Below are positions 16,932 through 25,591 of a DNA stretch of 64,000 nucleotides, one piece after another (within the stretch, counting starts at the first letter, position 1; each line of letters begins with the position of its first letter). Location of the stretch: contig JACKJC010000003.1 in assembly GCA_020638195.1 (NCBI GenBank), positions 248,001-312,000 on the forward strand. Reading direction: 5' to 3'. The stretch is from Methylobacteriaceae bacterium (GTDB lineage: Bacteria; Pseudomonadota; Alphaproteobacteria; Rhizobiales; Beijerinckiaceae). The notes beneath the pieces are model-generated. The model saw only the letters and a program-made list of their open reading frames with translations. It did no database searches and was not told the origin of the DNA. A program made the position numbers and the translations under genes.

Positions 16932-18775
16932 GGAATGTCGATCAGGGAAAGATAGTTGGTCCGCGCCGCGACCAGCGCGCTACGGCAATTCTGGCTGAGC
17001 GCGAACGCTTTCGGGTCAGAATTGGCCTGGCCCGCGGGGATTGCCGCGTCGCGGCCATAGGCGGCGTTGAGACGCGGCAGGTCGATCTTCTCGCCGCAGC
17101 GCGCCTGTATTGCGAAATTCCCCGGCAGATACATGTCGCCCTTCTCGCGCGCCACATAGGCGCTGACAAGCGTCGGCAGCATGACGACGGAAATATCGAG
17201 GCGCTTCGTGGCGAATGGCGAGGGCGCCGATGAGCGGATCTGGTAGAAGGTCACGTCGTTGGGTGCGCGCCGCAGCGCCGAATAATCATTCGGCGACCAC
17301 AGCGGCATGCGGCCTGTGCCGGTGAACGAATTCGGCTGGTGATCGCCGAACACGGCGAGCACGTAGGGTCGCCCCGTCTCCTTCTCGCGCGCCTGCAACG
17401 CCTGTTCGAGCATGGCGATGGCCGTCTCGGTCGAGCGATAGCGCGCGATATATTCGTTGAGCTCGCAGGTGCCGCGCGCATTCGTCTCGCCCTCAAAGCG
17501 GTAGGGCATCTCCTTCTCGCTCGAATAGCGCGTGCATGGATGCGGCGAATGGTTCTCCATCGTCAGCATGAAGGAAAACAGCGGCTTCGTCTTGTCCGTC
17601 CCGGCGACCTTGCCGAGATAACGCTCCATGATGTCGGTGTCCTGCGCGAACCAGGGCTCCTTGATCTTCAGGTCCTCGCCGTCGATGAAACGATCGAAGC
17701 CGTAATGCCCATAGGCCGCGCGCGCGCCGTAGAACGTGCCCTCGACCGGATAGAGCGCCAGCGTCTGGTAGCCGCGCGCCTTCAGATAGGTGGCGAGCGA
17801 GGCCTTCACATAGGGGCCGAGCTCGACATGCGTGTAATAGCCGGCATAGCCGAACAGCCGCGAGGGAATGCCGGTAATCGCCTCGAATTCGCTGATCCAC
17901 GTGCCGCCGCCGATCGCATGCACGCCGAGTTCGCCCTGTAGCTGGCCGGCGTTCGAGGCGGGAAACAGCGGCGAGGTCACGACCGGCTTCGTCGCGAACA
18001 CTTTCGAAACGTCGAAGGTGGATTCGAGCAGCACGATCACGATGTTCGGCTGTTTTTCAGGCGCGGCCGGCGGCTTCAGATAGGCGGTCGGATCGCCCGC
18101 CGCCGGCGCCGCCTGCGCGCCGCCCTGCGCCAGTTGCTGGAACGGCGTGCCGGACAACGCCTCGTAGCGCGCGGTTAACGCCAGGAAGGGCACGGCGCCG
18201 ACCAGTTTCGAGATCAGCACGAGCCCTTCGGGCATGTTGGCGATCTCGGCATAGTCATGGCCCTGCACGGCCGTCTCGAGTCGCTGCGCGAATTGCCCGA
18301 CCGAGGTCCAGGCGAGCGCGCCGGCGATCAGCAGTGGGAGCGCGCGCGCTGGCGCGTTGGCGCGCGCCTGCGCCCGGTCGAGCCGCGCGACCCGCCACGT
18401 GAGCGCTGCGACGATCGCCGCCAGCAACGCGCCGACCGTGGCGAAGGCGGCCTCCGGCGACACTTTGACCGCGCCGAGAAAGCCCTGAGGATTGGCGGCC
18501 GCGATCTGCAGATCGAGCCAGGTCAGCGGCATTTCGGTCAGCGCGATCTTGCCGTCGTTCAGGAAGCCGACGATGCCGGCGAGCGCGGCCACGACCGCGA
18601 GATAGGCCGCCGCCGCTCGCCAGGTCATGACAAGAGCCGGCAGAACCGCCGCCGCCAGGAAGAACCAGCGGGCCTGCGCCAGGAAGGAATTGTCGGCGAT
18701 CAGCGTCAGGGCCGCGAGCAGAACGCCGAAACCCAGCGTGGAAACAAGGGATTGGAGGACGATCCGGCGACGCAT
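16928..18775 (-). CDS. LtaS/OpgB-like phosphoglycerol transferase (sulfatase fold)
   Basis: 615 residues. About five N-terminal membrane segments (to about residue 190) precede an extracytoplasmic sulfatase-fold domain. The domain opens with NIVIVLLESTFD (around 246-257), where Ser/Thr next to Glu is the expected nucleophile and metal site, and contains MENHSPHP and FGDHQPN metal-binding motifs. LtaS, OpgB and EptA-type enzymes share this architecture. Phosphatidylglycerol as donor is inferred from the coupled lipid kinase; phosphoethanolamine transfer is an alternative. It is the first gene of a minus-strand pair, diverging from groESL. Confidence 0.85.
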   Translation of the reverse strand: MRRRIVLQSLVSTLGFGVLLAALTLIADNSFLAQARWFFLAAAVLPALVMTWRAAAAYLAVVAALAGIVGFLNDGKIALTEMPLTWLDLQIAAANPQGFLGAVKVSPEAAFATVGALLAAIVAALTWRVARLDRAQARANAPARALPLLIAGALAWTSVGQFAQRLETAVQGHDYAEIANMPEGLVLISKLVGAVPFLALTARYEALSGTPFQQLAQGGAQAAPAAGDPTAYLKPPAAPEKQPNIVIVLLESTFDVSKVFATKPVVTSPLFPASNAGQLQGELGVHAIGGGTWISEFEAITGIPSRLFGYAGYYTHVELGPYVKASLATYLKARGYQTLALYPVEGTFYGARAAYGHYGFDRFIDGEDLKIKEPWFAQDTDIMERYLGKVAGTDKTKPLFSFMLTMENHSPHPCTRYSSEKEMPYRFEGETNARGTCELNEYIARYRSTETAIAMLEQALQAREKETGRPYVLAVFGDHQPNSFTGTGRMPLWSPNDYSALRRAPNDVTFYQIRSSAPSPFATKRLDISVVMLPTLVSAYVAREKGDMYLPGNFAIQARCGEKIDLPRLNAAYGRDAAIPAGQANSDPKAFALSQNCRSALVAARTNYLSLIDIP

Positions 18776-18882
18776 GACAATTCCGTGACGGGTGCCAAGC
18801 TAATCCAACCGCGCGCGATCCGCAAAGGCCGCGCCCCGCTCGGCGCCGGCCCGGTTCGCTCAACCAAAAGTCTTAGACCGCC

Positions 18883-18911
18883 TTGACAGATCGGGGGGCT
18901 CGCCCTTATCT
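18883..18911 (+). promoter_or_regulatory. groESL promoter
   Basis: A -35 element CTTGACA (TTGACA at 18883-18888) is separated by 16-17 bp from CCCTTATCT (18903-18911). The pattern fits either the housekeeping sigma factor or the RpoH-type consensus of alphaproteobacteria (CTTG... then CCTTAT-like). It is placed just upstream of the CIRCE operator. Confidence 0.7.
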
Positions 18912-18923
18912 CCCCCTCGCCTG

Positions 18924-18950
18924 TTAGCACTCGGCGTTAACGAGTGCTAA
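18924..18950 (+). promoter_or_regulatory. CIRCE operator (HrcA binding site)
   Basis: A perfect CIRCE: TTAGCACTC (18924-18932), nine-base spacer, GAGTGCTAA (18942-18950). It lies in the expected transcription-start or early leader position before groES. HrcA would repress groESL here in non-stressed cells; hrcA is not in the window. Confidence 0.97.
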
Positions 18951-18968
18951 CGCGCCTCCAACCAGAAC

Positions 18969-18987
18969 GGCCGCCGCCAAGGCGGCC
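18969..18987 (+). other. 5' leader hairpin upstream of groES
   Basis: GGCCGCC and GGCGGCC form a 7-bp GC stem with loop GCCAA, 22 bases upstream of the groES start. It may influence ribosome access or leader stability. No thermosensor-type pairing of the ribosome site is evident. Confidence 0.5.
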
Positions 18988-19009
18988 GCGATTTTAGGAT
19001 AGTGAGACC

Positions 19010-19297
19010 ATGAAGTTTCGTCCTCTGCACGATCGCGTCGTCGTGAAGCGCATCGAAAGCGAAGAGAAGACCAAGGGCGGCATCATCATCCCGGACACCG
19101 CCAAGGAGAAGCCGCAGGAAGGCGAGATCGTCGCCGCCGGTCCCGGCGCCCGCGACGAGAGCGGCAAGCTCGTTCCCCTCGACGTCAAGGCCGGCGACCG
19201 CGTGCTGTTCGGCAAGTGGTCGGGCACCGAAGTCAAGATCGACGGTCAGGACCTCCTGATCATGAAGGAAAGCGACATCATGGGCGTGATCGCCTGA
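19010..19297 (+). CDS. groES: Co-chaperonin GroES
   Basis: 95 residues, the standard GroES length. Start MKFRPLHDRVVVKR and the mobile loop region EEKTKGGIIIPDTAKEKP (about residues 17-34) are typical, as is the C-terminal KESDIMGVIA. Seven copies cap the GroEL ring for ATP-driven folding in the cytoplasm. It is first in a groES-groEL operon controlled by CIRCE/HrcA and a promoter upstream; 48 bp separate it from groEL. Confidence 0.98.
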   Translation: MKFRPLHDRVVVKRIESEEKTKGGIIIPDTAKEKPQEGEIVAAGPGARDESGKLVPLDVKAGDRVLFGKWSGTEVKIDGQDLLIMKESDIMGVIA

Positions 19298-19345
19298 GAT
19301 AGCCGCTTTTCGAACCCGTCCCCGTAATTTTCGGAGTTTCAGAAC

Positions 19346-20980
19346 ATGGCAGCCAAAGACGTCAAGTTTTCCACCGAGGCCCGCGACAAGATGCTGCGCG
19401 GCGTGGAAGTTCTCGCCAACGCCGTGAAGGTCACGCTCGGCCCGAAGGGCCGCAACGTCGTGATCGAGAAGTCGTTCGGCGCCCCCCGCATCACCAAGGA
19501 CGGCGTCACCGTCGCCAAGGAAGTCGAACTCGCTGACAAGTTCGAGAACATGGGCGCCCAGATGGTGCGCGAAGTCGCCTCCAAGCAGAATGACGCTGCT
19601 GGCGACGGCACCACGACCGCGACCGTTCTCGCCGCCGCCATCGTGCGCGAAGGCGCCAAGGCCGTGGCGGCCGGCATGAACCCGATGGATCTCAAGCGCG
19701 GCATCGACACCGCGGTGGAAGCCGTCGTCGGCGACCTCAAGAAGAATTCCAAGAAGGTCACCTCAAACGACGAGATCGCCCAGGTCGGCACGATCTCGGC
19801 CAACGGCGACGCCTCGATCGGCAAGATGATCGCGGAAGCGATGCAGAAGGTCGGCAACGAGGGCGTGATCACGGTCGAGGAGGCCAAGAGCCTCGACACC
19901 GAGCTCGACGTCGTCGAGGGCATGCAGTTCGACCGCGGCTATCTCTCGCCTTACTTCATCACCAATGCCGAGAAGATGGTCGCCGAGCTCGAGGACCCCT
20001 ACATCCTCATCCACGAGAAGAAGCTGTCGTCGCTCCAGCCGATGCTGCCGATCCTCGAGGCCGTCGTGCAGACCGGCAAGCCGCTGCTGATCGTCGCTGA
20101 AGACGTCGAAGGCGAGGCTCTGGCCACGCTCGTCGTCAACAAGCTGCGTGGCGGCCTGAAGATCGCCGCCGTCAAGGCGCCGGGCTTCGGCGATCGCCGC
20201 AAGGCCATGCTCGAGGACATCGCCATCCTGACCGGCGGCGAGATGATCGCCGAGGACCTCGGCATCAAGCTCGAGAACGTCGCTCTCCCGATGCTCGGCC
20301 GCGCCAAGCGCGTCCGCATCGAGAAGGAGAACACCACGATCATCGACGGCGCCGGCGCCAAGGCCGACATCGAAGGCCGTGTTCAGCAGATCAAGGCGCA
20401 GATCGAGGAGACCACCTCGGACTACGACCGTGAGAAGCTCCAGGAGCGTCTGGCCAAGCTCGCCGGCGGCGTCGCGGTCATCCGCGTCGGCGGCGCGAGC
20501 GAGATCGAGGTCAAGGAAAAGAAGGACCGCGTGGACGACTCGCTCAACGCCACCCGCGCTGCGGTGGAAGAGGGCATCCTGCCGGGCGGCGGCGTCGCGC
20601 TGCTGCGCGCCGTCAAGGCGCTGGAAGGCGTCGGCGGCTCGAACCCGGACCAGAAGACCGGCGTCGACATCGTGCGTCGCGCGCTGACGGCTCCGGCTCG
20701 CCAGATCGTCGACAACGCCGGCGGCGACGGCGCCGTTGTGGTCGGCAAGCTGGTCGAGGCCAAGGACTACGCCTACGGCTACGACGCCCAGAACGGCGAC
20801 TATGCCGACATGGTGAAGGCCGGCATCATCGACCCGACCAAGGTCGTGCGCACGGCTCTGCAGGACGCGGCTTCGGTCGCCGGCCTGCTGATCACCACCG
20901 AGGCCATGATCGCCGAGCTTCCGAAGAAGGACGCTCCGCCGGCCATGCCGGGCGGCGGCATGGGCGGAATGGACTTCTAA
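19346..20980 (+). CDS. groEL: Chaperonin GroEL
   Basis: 544 residues. ATPase motifs are intact: GPKGRNVVIEKSFGAP near residues 32-47 and AAGDGTTTATVLA (about 86-98) with the catalytic Asp of GDGTT. The C-terminus ends in the usual GGM repeats followed by GMDF. The last codons and the stop lie inside a 25-bp palindrome that is duplicated downstream. It folds proteins in the cytoplasm with GroES. Alphaproteobacteria often carry several groESL copies; the CIRCE-controlled copy is usually the main housekeeping and heat-inducible one. Confidence 0.98.
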   Translation: MAAKDVKFSTEARDKMLRGVEVLANAVKVTLGPKGRNVVIEKSFGAPRITKDGVTVAKEVELADKFENMGAQMVREVASKQNDAAGDGTTTATVLAAAIVREGAKAVAAGMNPMDLKRGIDTAVEAVVGDLKKNSKKVTSNDEIAQVGTISANGDASIGKMIAEAMQKVGNEGVITVEEAKSLDTELDVVEGMQFDRGYLSPYFITNAEKMVAELEDPYILIHEKKLSSLQPMLPILEAVVQTGKPLLIVAEDVEGEALATLVVNKLRGGLKIAAVKAPGFGDRRKAMLEDIAILTGGEMIAEDLGIKLENVALPMLGRAKRVRIEKENTTIIDGAGAKADIEGRVQQIKAQIEETTSDYDREKLQERLAKLAGGVAVIRVGGASEIEVKEKKDRVDDSLNATRAAVEEGILPGGGVALLRAVKALEGVGGSNPDQKTGVDIVRRALTAPARQIVDNAGGDGAVVVGKLVEAKDYAYGYDAQNGDYADMVKAGIIDPTKVVRTALQDAASVAGLLITTEAMIAELPKKDAPPAMPGGGMGGMDF

Positions 20981-21065
20981 GAAGTCCATTCGCCCAAGAG
21001 CCCGAAATGCGAAACGCGGGAGGCCGCGTTTCGCTGCGGAATGGACTTCTAAGAAGTCCATTCGC
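20964..21065 (+). repeat. Duplicated groEL-stop palindrome and hairpin array
   Basis: A 30-bp sequence occurs twice, at 20964-20993 and 21036-21065, 72 bp apart. Each holds a 25-bp palindrome (12-bp arms GAATGGACTTCT / AGAAGTCCATTC around one A). The first copy encodes the last four residues (GMDF) and stop of groEL; the second is non-coding. Between them, 21009-21019 and 21024-21034 form an 11-bp stem (GCGAAACGCGG / CCGCGTTTCGC) with loop GAGG. With the terminator this makes four consecutive hairpins. Confidence 0.93.
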
Positions 21066-21084
21066 GCCTCGGGCGCAGAAATCG

Positions 21085-21112
21085 AAGGCCCGGCGCAAGC
21101 CGGGCCTTTTTT
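21085..21112 (+). terminator. Rho-independent terminator of groESL
   Basis: A 10-bp stem AAGGCCCGGC / GCCGGGCCTT with tetraloop GCAA, overlapping a run of six T residues (21107-21112). Fourth hairpin of the groEL 3' array. Confidence 0.95.
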
Positions 21113-21330
21113 GCTCGTAGCCGGCGTCGATTCTGGAGCGGCGCCAAATTTGCGGCGTGCCGCTTGCGCCCGCGACAATTCGGCTTATGGTTTCGGACCT
21201 TAGGGTTGCTTGCGCCAGCGCCCGCCCATCGCCGCACGGCCAACGTCGAACCGATCTGGTTCGATAAGGCGTTCGGGCGAAGGCTGTCTGGTTCTTGATA
21301 CGGGGGGCGCGCTTCGAGCGCGTGCGGCGA

Positions 21331-21669
21331 ATGAGCAAAGTCTTGAACACCGGGCGAACGACGACGCGCGCCGACCTGCTGGACGCTGTATTCGCGGCGT
21401 GCCCAACGTTGTCGCGCGCGCAGGCGCGCATGATTTTCGAGATGACGCTGGAGGAAATTGCCGACAGCCTCGATCGCAACGAGTCGGTGAAGCTGCGCGG
21501 CTTCGGCGCCTTCAACGTACGCTCCAAGCGCGAGCGCATCGGGCGCAATCCCAAGACCGGCGTCGAGGCGCCGATCAAGCCGCGCCGCGTCGTGACCTTC
21601 AAGCCCTCGCCCGTTCTCGTCGCGCAGGTCAACGGCCAGTCGATCGAGGGCCTGGAGAACGCCGACTGA
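21331..21669 (+). CDS. ihfA: HU/IHF-family DNA-binding protein, IHF alpha-like
   Basis: 112 residues from ATG 21331; a TTG at 21295 would add 12 residues. The protein has the whole HU/IHF fold: N-terminal helices (TRADLLDAVFA), the conserved SVKLRGFGAF strand and the DNA-binding arm with GRNPKTGVEAPIKPRRVVTFKPS. The RNPKTG and R-V-V-T-F-K-P-S pattern fits IHF alpha better than HU. It bends DNA as a heterodimer with IHF beta. No strong ribosome site is visible, so the start is the weakest part. It follows the groESL terminator and probably has its own promoter in 21113-21330. Confidence 0.82.
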   Translation: MSKVLNTGRTTTRADLLDAVFAACPTLSRAQARMIFEMTLEEIADSLDRNESVKLRGFGAFNVRSKRERIGRNPKTGVEAPIKPRRVVTFKPSPVLVAQVNGQSIEGLENAD

Positions 21670-21735
21670 CAGCGGACTTCGGCCCGCGCGAAATTTCGAG
21701 TCTCATTGGCCGGCCGCGAGGCAGGCCCTCCCGGA

Positions 21736-23172
21736 TCAGCCGCCGATCTTCGCCTTGATCGCGTGATCGGCCAGCGTCTTGCCGAGCGACCAGACGGCGC
21801 CGGGCACCTTGTGCGCGTCCGCGATCACCGCGTCGAAGGAGCGTTCGATCCAGGCCACGTCCTCGTCGCCGATCGTCAGCGGCGGCAGCAGCTTGACCGT
21901 GTGGTTGCCGTGCCCGGCGACCTGGCTCAGCACCTTGTGGTCCTTGAACAGGGGGATCGTGATCATCTGGCAGAAGAGGCCGGAATTGACCTTCTCCAGC
22001 ACGGTCCATGCGGTCTTGAGTTTCAGCGACTTCGGCGCGCCGAATTCGATGCCGATCATCAGACCCTTGCCGCGCACGTCCTTCACCAGTTCGTAGCGCT
22101 GGTTCATCGAGCGGAAGCCCTCGAGGATCTGCTCGCCGCGCCGCGCGGCGTTCTCGATCAGCTTCTCGTTCTCGATGACTTCGAGCGTGGCGAGGCCCGC
22201 GGCCATGGCGAGATCGTTTTTCGAGAAGGTCGAGCCGTGCACGACGGCGCGATCCATGCGGTTGAACACTTTCTCGAAAATCTTGCGGCGCGCCAGCACG
22301 GCGCCGACCGGCACATGGCCGCCGGACAGGGACTTGGCCAGCAGCACCATGTCGGGCTCCGCGCCCCAGTGCTCGACCGCCAGGAACTTGCCGGTGCGGC
22401 CGAGGCCGGTCTGGATTTCGTCGGCGACGAACAACGTCCCGTACTTGCGGCACAGAGCGGCGGCGCGCGAGAGATAGTCGGGGTCGGGCATGTTGGCGCC
22501 CTTGCCCTGGATCGGCTCGACGAAGAAGGCCGCGACATCCTTGCCCGCCAGCGCCCGGTCGAGCGCGTCGAGATCGTTGAACCGAATTTCCGCGACATCA
22601 GGAAGCAACGGCCCGAAACCGTCGCGGAAGATGGCGTCGCCGTTCATCGACAGCGCGCCGTAGGTCAGGCCATGGAAGGCGTGGTCGCAGAACAGGGTGC
22701 GCGAGCGCCCGGTCGACGAGCGCGCGAATTTCATCGCCGCCTCCACCGCCTCCGCGCCCGAATTGCAGAAGAACGCCTTGTCCAGCCACGGCGTGTATTT
22801 CAGCAGTCGTTCGGCGAGCAGGCCCGCCAGAACCGACACGTCCATCTGCACGAGATTCGGCAGGTCCGCTTCGATCACGCTGATCAGCGCGCGCGAAATG
22901 TCGGGATGATTGCGCCCGAGCGCGAAAACGCCCCAACCCGACAGGAGGTCGAGGTAGCGCGCCCCGTTTCGGTCCCACAGATATTGCCCGGCGCCCTTGG
23001 CGAAGCCGACGTCGTAGCCGATCGTCTGCAGCACGCGCACCATCTGTTCGTTGAGATGGCGGGTGTGCAGCGAATAGCGTTCGGGTTCGCGTCCGGTCGC
23101 CAGCGCGGCGAAATCGAACGGATCGGCGCCCACGGGACGGGGGGCGTTCAGCGTCAGCGACGCCTCATTCAT
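21736..23172 (-). CDS. Class III PLP aminotransferase (HpnO-like)
   Basis: 478 residues. Fold-type I aminotransferase with FCNSGAEAVEAAMKFAR (PLP phosphate and substrate region), FFVEPIQGKG, LFVADEIQTGLGRTG (PLP-ring Asp) and the Schiff-base Lys in LLAKSLSGG. The extended N-terminus and the C-terminal GNHTVKLLPPLTIGDEDVAW followed by KVPGAVWSLGKTLADHA resemble, as far as I recall, HpnO, which makes aminobacteriohopanetriol in hopanoid producers. Ornithine or acetylornithine aminotransferase is the alternative. No other hopanoid gene is in the window, so the specific assignment is tentative. Confidence 0.85.
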   Translation of the reverse strand: MNEASLTLNAPRPVGADPFDFAALATGREPERYSLHTRHLNEQMVRVLQTIGYDVGFAKGAGQYLWDRNGARYLDLLSGWGVFALGRNHPDISRALISVIEADLPNLVQMDVSVLAGLLAERLLKYTPWLDKAFFCNSGAEAVEAAMKFARSSTGRSRTLFCDHAFHGLTYGALSMNGDAIFRDGFGPLLPDVAEIRFNDLDALDRALAGKDVAAFFVEPIQGKGANMPDPDYLSRAAALCRKYGTLFVADEIQTGLGRTGKFLAVEHWGAEPDMVLLAKSLSGGHVPVGAVLARRKIFEKVFNRMDRAVVHGSTFSKNDLAMAAGLATLEVIENEKLIENAARRGEQILEGFRSMNQRYELVKDVRGKGLMIGIEFGAPKSLKLKTAWTVLEKVNSGLFCQMITIPLFKDHKVLSQVAGHGNHTVKLLPPLTIGDEDVAWIERSFDAVIADAHKVPGAVWSLGKTLADHAIKAKIGG

Positions 23173-23424
23173 GCGGCTCTCTCCGAAAGCGACGCTTTGC
23201 GCGCGAAAAAGCGGCGCGCCCGGCCCGGATTGGGGGAGGCCGGCCAGTTTTCATGACGGTGGACGCGCTCAATGTCAAACATGGCGCGATTCATGCGCCA
23301 TCAGCCTTTCGCGGCCGTAAATCCGGCGCAAACTCGGCAAAAAAGCCACACCCCGGGTCCGGCTTGCGCTCAGAGCGCTGCCGGTCGATACACGGGCCAG
23401 GGCGCTTCGATTGAGGTGATTTGC

Positions 23425-25515
23425 ATGAGGTTTCTCAGCGGCGCGGTCGGCGCATTCGGGCTCGTTGCGGCGGTCGCGGCCTTCAGGCTCGGCGATAATT
23501 TCATGTATCTGGTCGCCGGCGCAGCCTTCTTGTGCGCGCTGACGACGGCCGCCTCCGCGCGCATTTCCGCCTTCATGAAGATTTTCGTGGCGATCTTCTC
23601 GGCCGAGACGATCGTCTTCGGCCTTGCGGTCGTCGCCGTCCGCGCCGGCATGTGGCACGAGCGGCTCAAGGATTTCTCGCCGCCCGATTCCCTGCCGTTG
23701 ACCGTCGCGATGTTCTCGATCCTCGTCTACGTCGTCTCACGCCTCGGCGTGATGCGCGAGCCGTTGCGGATCGCCGACCTCTATTTCACGCAGGGCGACC
23801 GGGGCGTCGCGCGCATCTGGCCGTTCGGCTCCTATGGCGGGCTGGAGCGCCGTATCGCGGTCGCCATGATCGTGACGCTCGTTCTCATCAACCAGGCGCA
23901 GGTCGGCATTACCGTCCGCCTGTCTTTCTTCAACCGCGACTGGTTCAACGCCATCCAGGCCAAGGACGCCGCGACCTTCTGGAAGCTTCTGTTCTCTGTC
24001 TTCGTGCCCTGGGCATTCGTCTACATCGCCAGCGCGATCATCGAATTCGTGATGCAATCCATGCTGGTTATCCGCTGGCGGCGCTGGCTGACGGATTTCT
24101 ACGTTTCGCACTGGCTGGGCGGCCATGCGCACTACCGCATGTCGCTCGCCGGCGGCGCGGCCGACAACCCGGACCAGCGCATCGCCGAGGACGTCAACCG
24201 CTTCATCATCGGCGGCGGCGACGGCGAGGGCATCTACACATATTCGATCCTGCTGATCTCGACCCTTTCATCGCTCGTCTCCTTCTCGATCGTCCTGTGG
24301 GAGCTCTCGGGCAATTACGCGATTCCCGGAACGGAGATCGTCATTCCCGGCCTCCTGTTCTGGGTTGCGCTGATCTATGCCGCATTTGGCACGCTGGTGA
24401 CGCATCTGATCGGCCGCTCCCTGGTCGGCATCTATTTCGAACGTCAGCGCGTGGAAGCCGACTTCCGCTTCTCGCTCGCCCGCCTGCGCGAATATGCCGA
24501 GCAGGTGGCGCTCTTGTCCGGCGAGCGCGCCGAGCAGACCGCGCTCGGCGGCAAGTTCGGCGCCGTCATCGCCAATTACATGCGCATAGTCACGCAGCGA
24601 AAGAAGCTGATGGCGTTCACCGCGACTTACGGGCAGGTGTCGCCGATCATCCCCTACATCTTCACCGCGCCCTTCTATTTCGCCGGCAAGATCCAGCTCG
24701 GCGTGATGACCCAGACAGCCGGCGCCTTCGGTCGCGTGGAAAGCGCGCTGACCTTCTTCGTCAACAACTACACCTCGCTCGCGGGCTTCACGGCGGTCGT
24801 CCAGCGTCTCAGTTCCTTCGATTATGCGATCAAGGCCGCGGAGGCCGCCCGCGACGCCGGCCCCAACCGCATGGCCGCGTCCCCCGGCGCTCCGCTGGCC
24901 CTGGAGGGCGTGACGATTGCTCTGCCGAATGGCAAGCAGATCGTGCGCGCCGACGCCCTTGTGTTCCAACCCGGCGAAAGCGCGCTGATCACGGGCCCAT
25001 CGGGCTCCGGCAAGTCGACGCTGCTGCGCGCGACCTCCGGCATCTGGCCCTATGGTTCGGGCGAAATCCGCCTGCCGGAGGGCGAGCGCGCTTTGGTGCT
25101 GCCGCAGCGTCCCTATCTGCCGAATGGCTCGTTGCGCGCCGCCGTTTCCTATCCGGCCGAGCCGGGCGCATACGCAGACGCACAGATTCACGCGGCGCTG
25201 AAGGCTTCGCGCCTCGAGCCTTTCGTCGAGCGTCTCGACGATGAGGACACCTGGTCGCAGCGCCTGTCGGGCGGCGAACAGCAACGCCTCGCCATCGCCC
25301 GCGCCTTGCTGGCAAAGCCCAGATGGCTGCTGCTCGACGAGGCGACCGCCGCGCTCGACGAAAAGCTCGAGGCGGAAATCTATCAGGCGATCTTCGATCT
25401 CCTGCCTCAGACGACCGTCATCTCGATCGGCCATCGTTCGACCTTGCTCGCCATGCACAAGCGGCATCTGAAGCTGGAGCCGCAGGCCGACGGCGTTTTC
25501 GCGCCGCAGGGGTGA
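23425..25515 (+). CDS. ABC transporter, fused permease/ATPase (SbmA/BacA/YddA family)
   Basis: 696 residues from ATG 23425 with ribosome site GAGGTG; the frame is open 51 codons further upstream but lacks support. Several N-terminal hydrophobic segments precede the SbmA/BacA-like membrane region (NRDWFNAIQAKDAATFWKLL and WRRWLTDFYVSHWL are family signatures). A C-terminal ATPase domain has Walker A GPSGSGKST, signature LSGGEQQRLAIARAL, Walker B RWLLLDEATAALD and the switch His in ISIGHRS. Relatives include YddA and the rhizobial BclA peptide importer. Substrate unknown; peptides or very-long-chain lipids are candidates. It diverges from the aminotransferase gene. Confidence 0.9.
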   Translation: MRFLSGAVGAFGLVAAVAAFRLGDNFMYLVAGAAFLCALTTAASARISAFMKIFVAIFSAETIVFGLAVVAVRAGMWHERLKDFSPPDSLPLTVAMFSILVYVVSRLGVMREPLRIADLYFTQGDRGVARIWPFGSYGGLERRIAVAMIVTLVLINQAQVGITVRLSFFNRDWFNAIQAKDAATFWKLLFSVFVPWAFVYIASAIIEFVMQSMLVIRWRRWLTDFYVSHWLGGHAHYRMSLAGGAADNPDQRIAEDVNRFIIGGGDGEGIYTYSILLISTLSSLVSFSIVLWELSGNYAIPGTEIVIPGLLFWVALIYAAFGTLVTHLIGRSLVGIYFERQRVEADFRFSLARLREYAEQVALLSGERAEQTALGGKFGAVIANYMRIVTQRKKLMAFTATYGQVSPIIPYIFTAPFYFAGKIQLGVMTQTAGAFGRVESALTFFVNNYTSLAGFTAVVQRLSSFDYAIKAAEAARDAGPNRMAASPGAPLALEGVTIALPNGKQIVRADALVFQPGESALITGPSGSGKSTLLRATSGIWPYGSGEIRLPEGERALVLPQRPYLPNGSLRAAVSYPAEPGAYADAQIHAALKASRLEPFVERLDDEDTWSQRLSGGEQQRLAIARALLAKPRWLLLDEATAALDEKLEAEIYQAIFDLLPQTTVISIGHRSTLLAMHKRHLKLEPQADGVFAPQG

Positions 25516-25591
25516 AGCCGGACGCTTGCGTTGATCTGGCTCCTTGCGGAGTCGGCGCAGGCGGGCCCAATGTCCGCGCAGGAGACGACAC

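Noticed and set aside
19763..21178. 471-codon frame antisense to groEL
   Set aside because: Known artefact of GC-rich, biased groEL codon usage.
21113..21330. tRNA gene or small CDS between groEL terminator and the IHF gene
   Set aside because: A GGTTCGAT-like T-loop sequence is present but no acceptor or anticodon stem can be formed around it; no small frame has a supported start.
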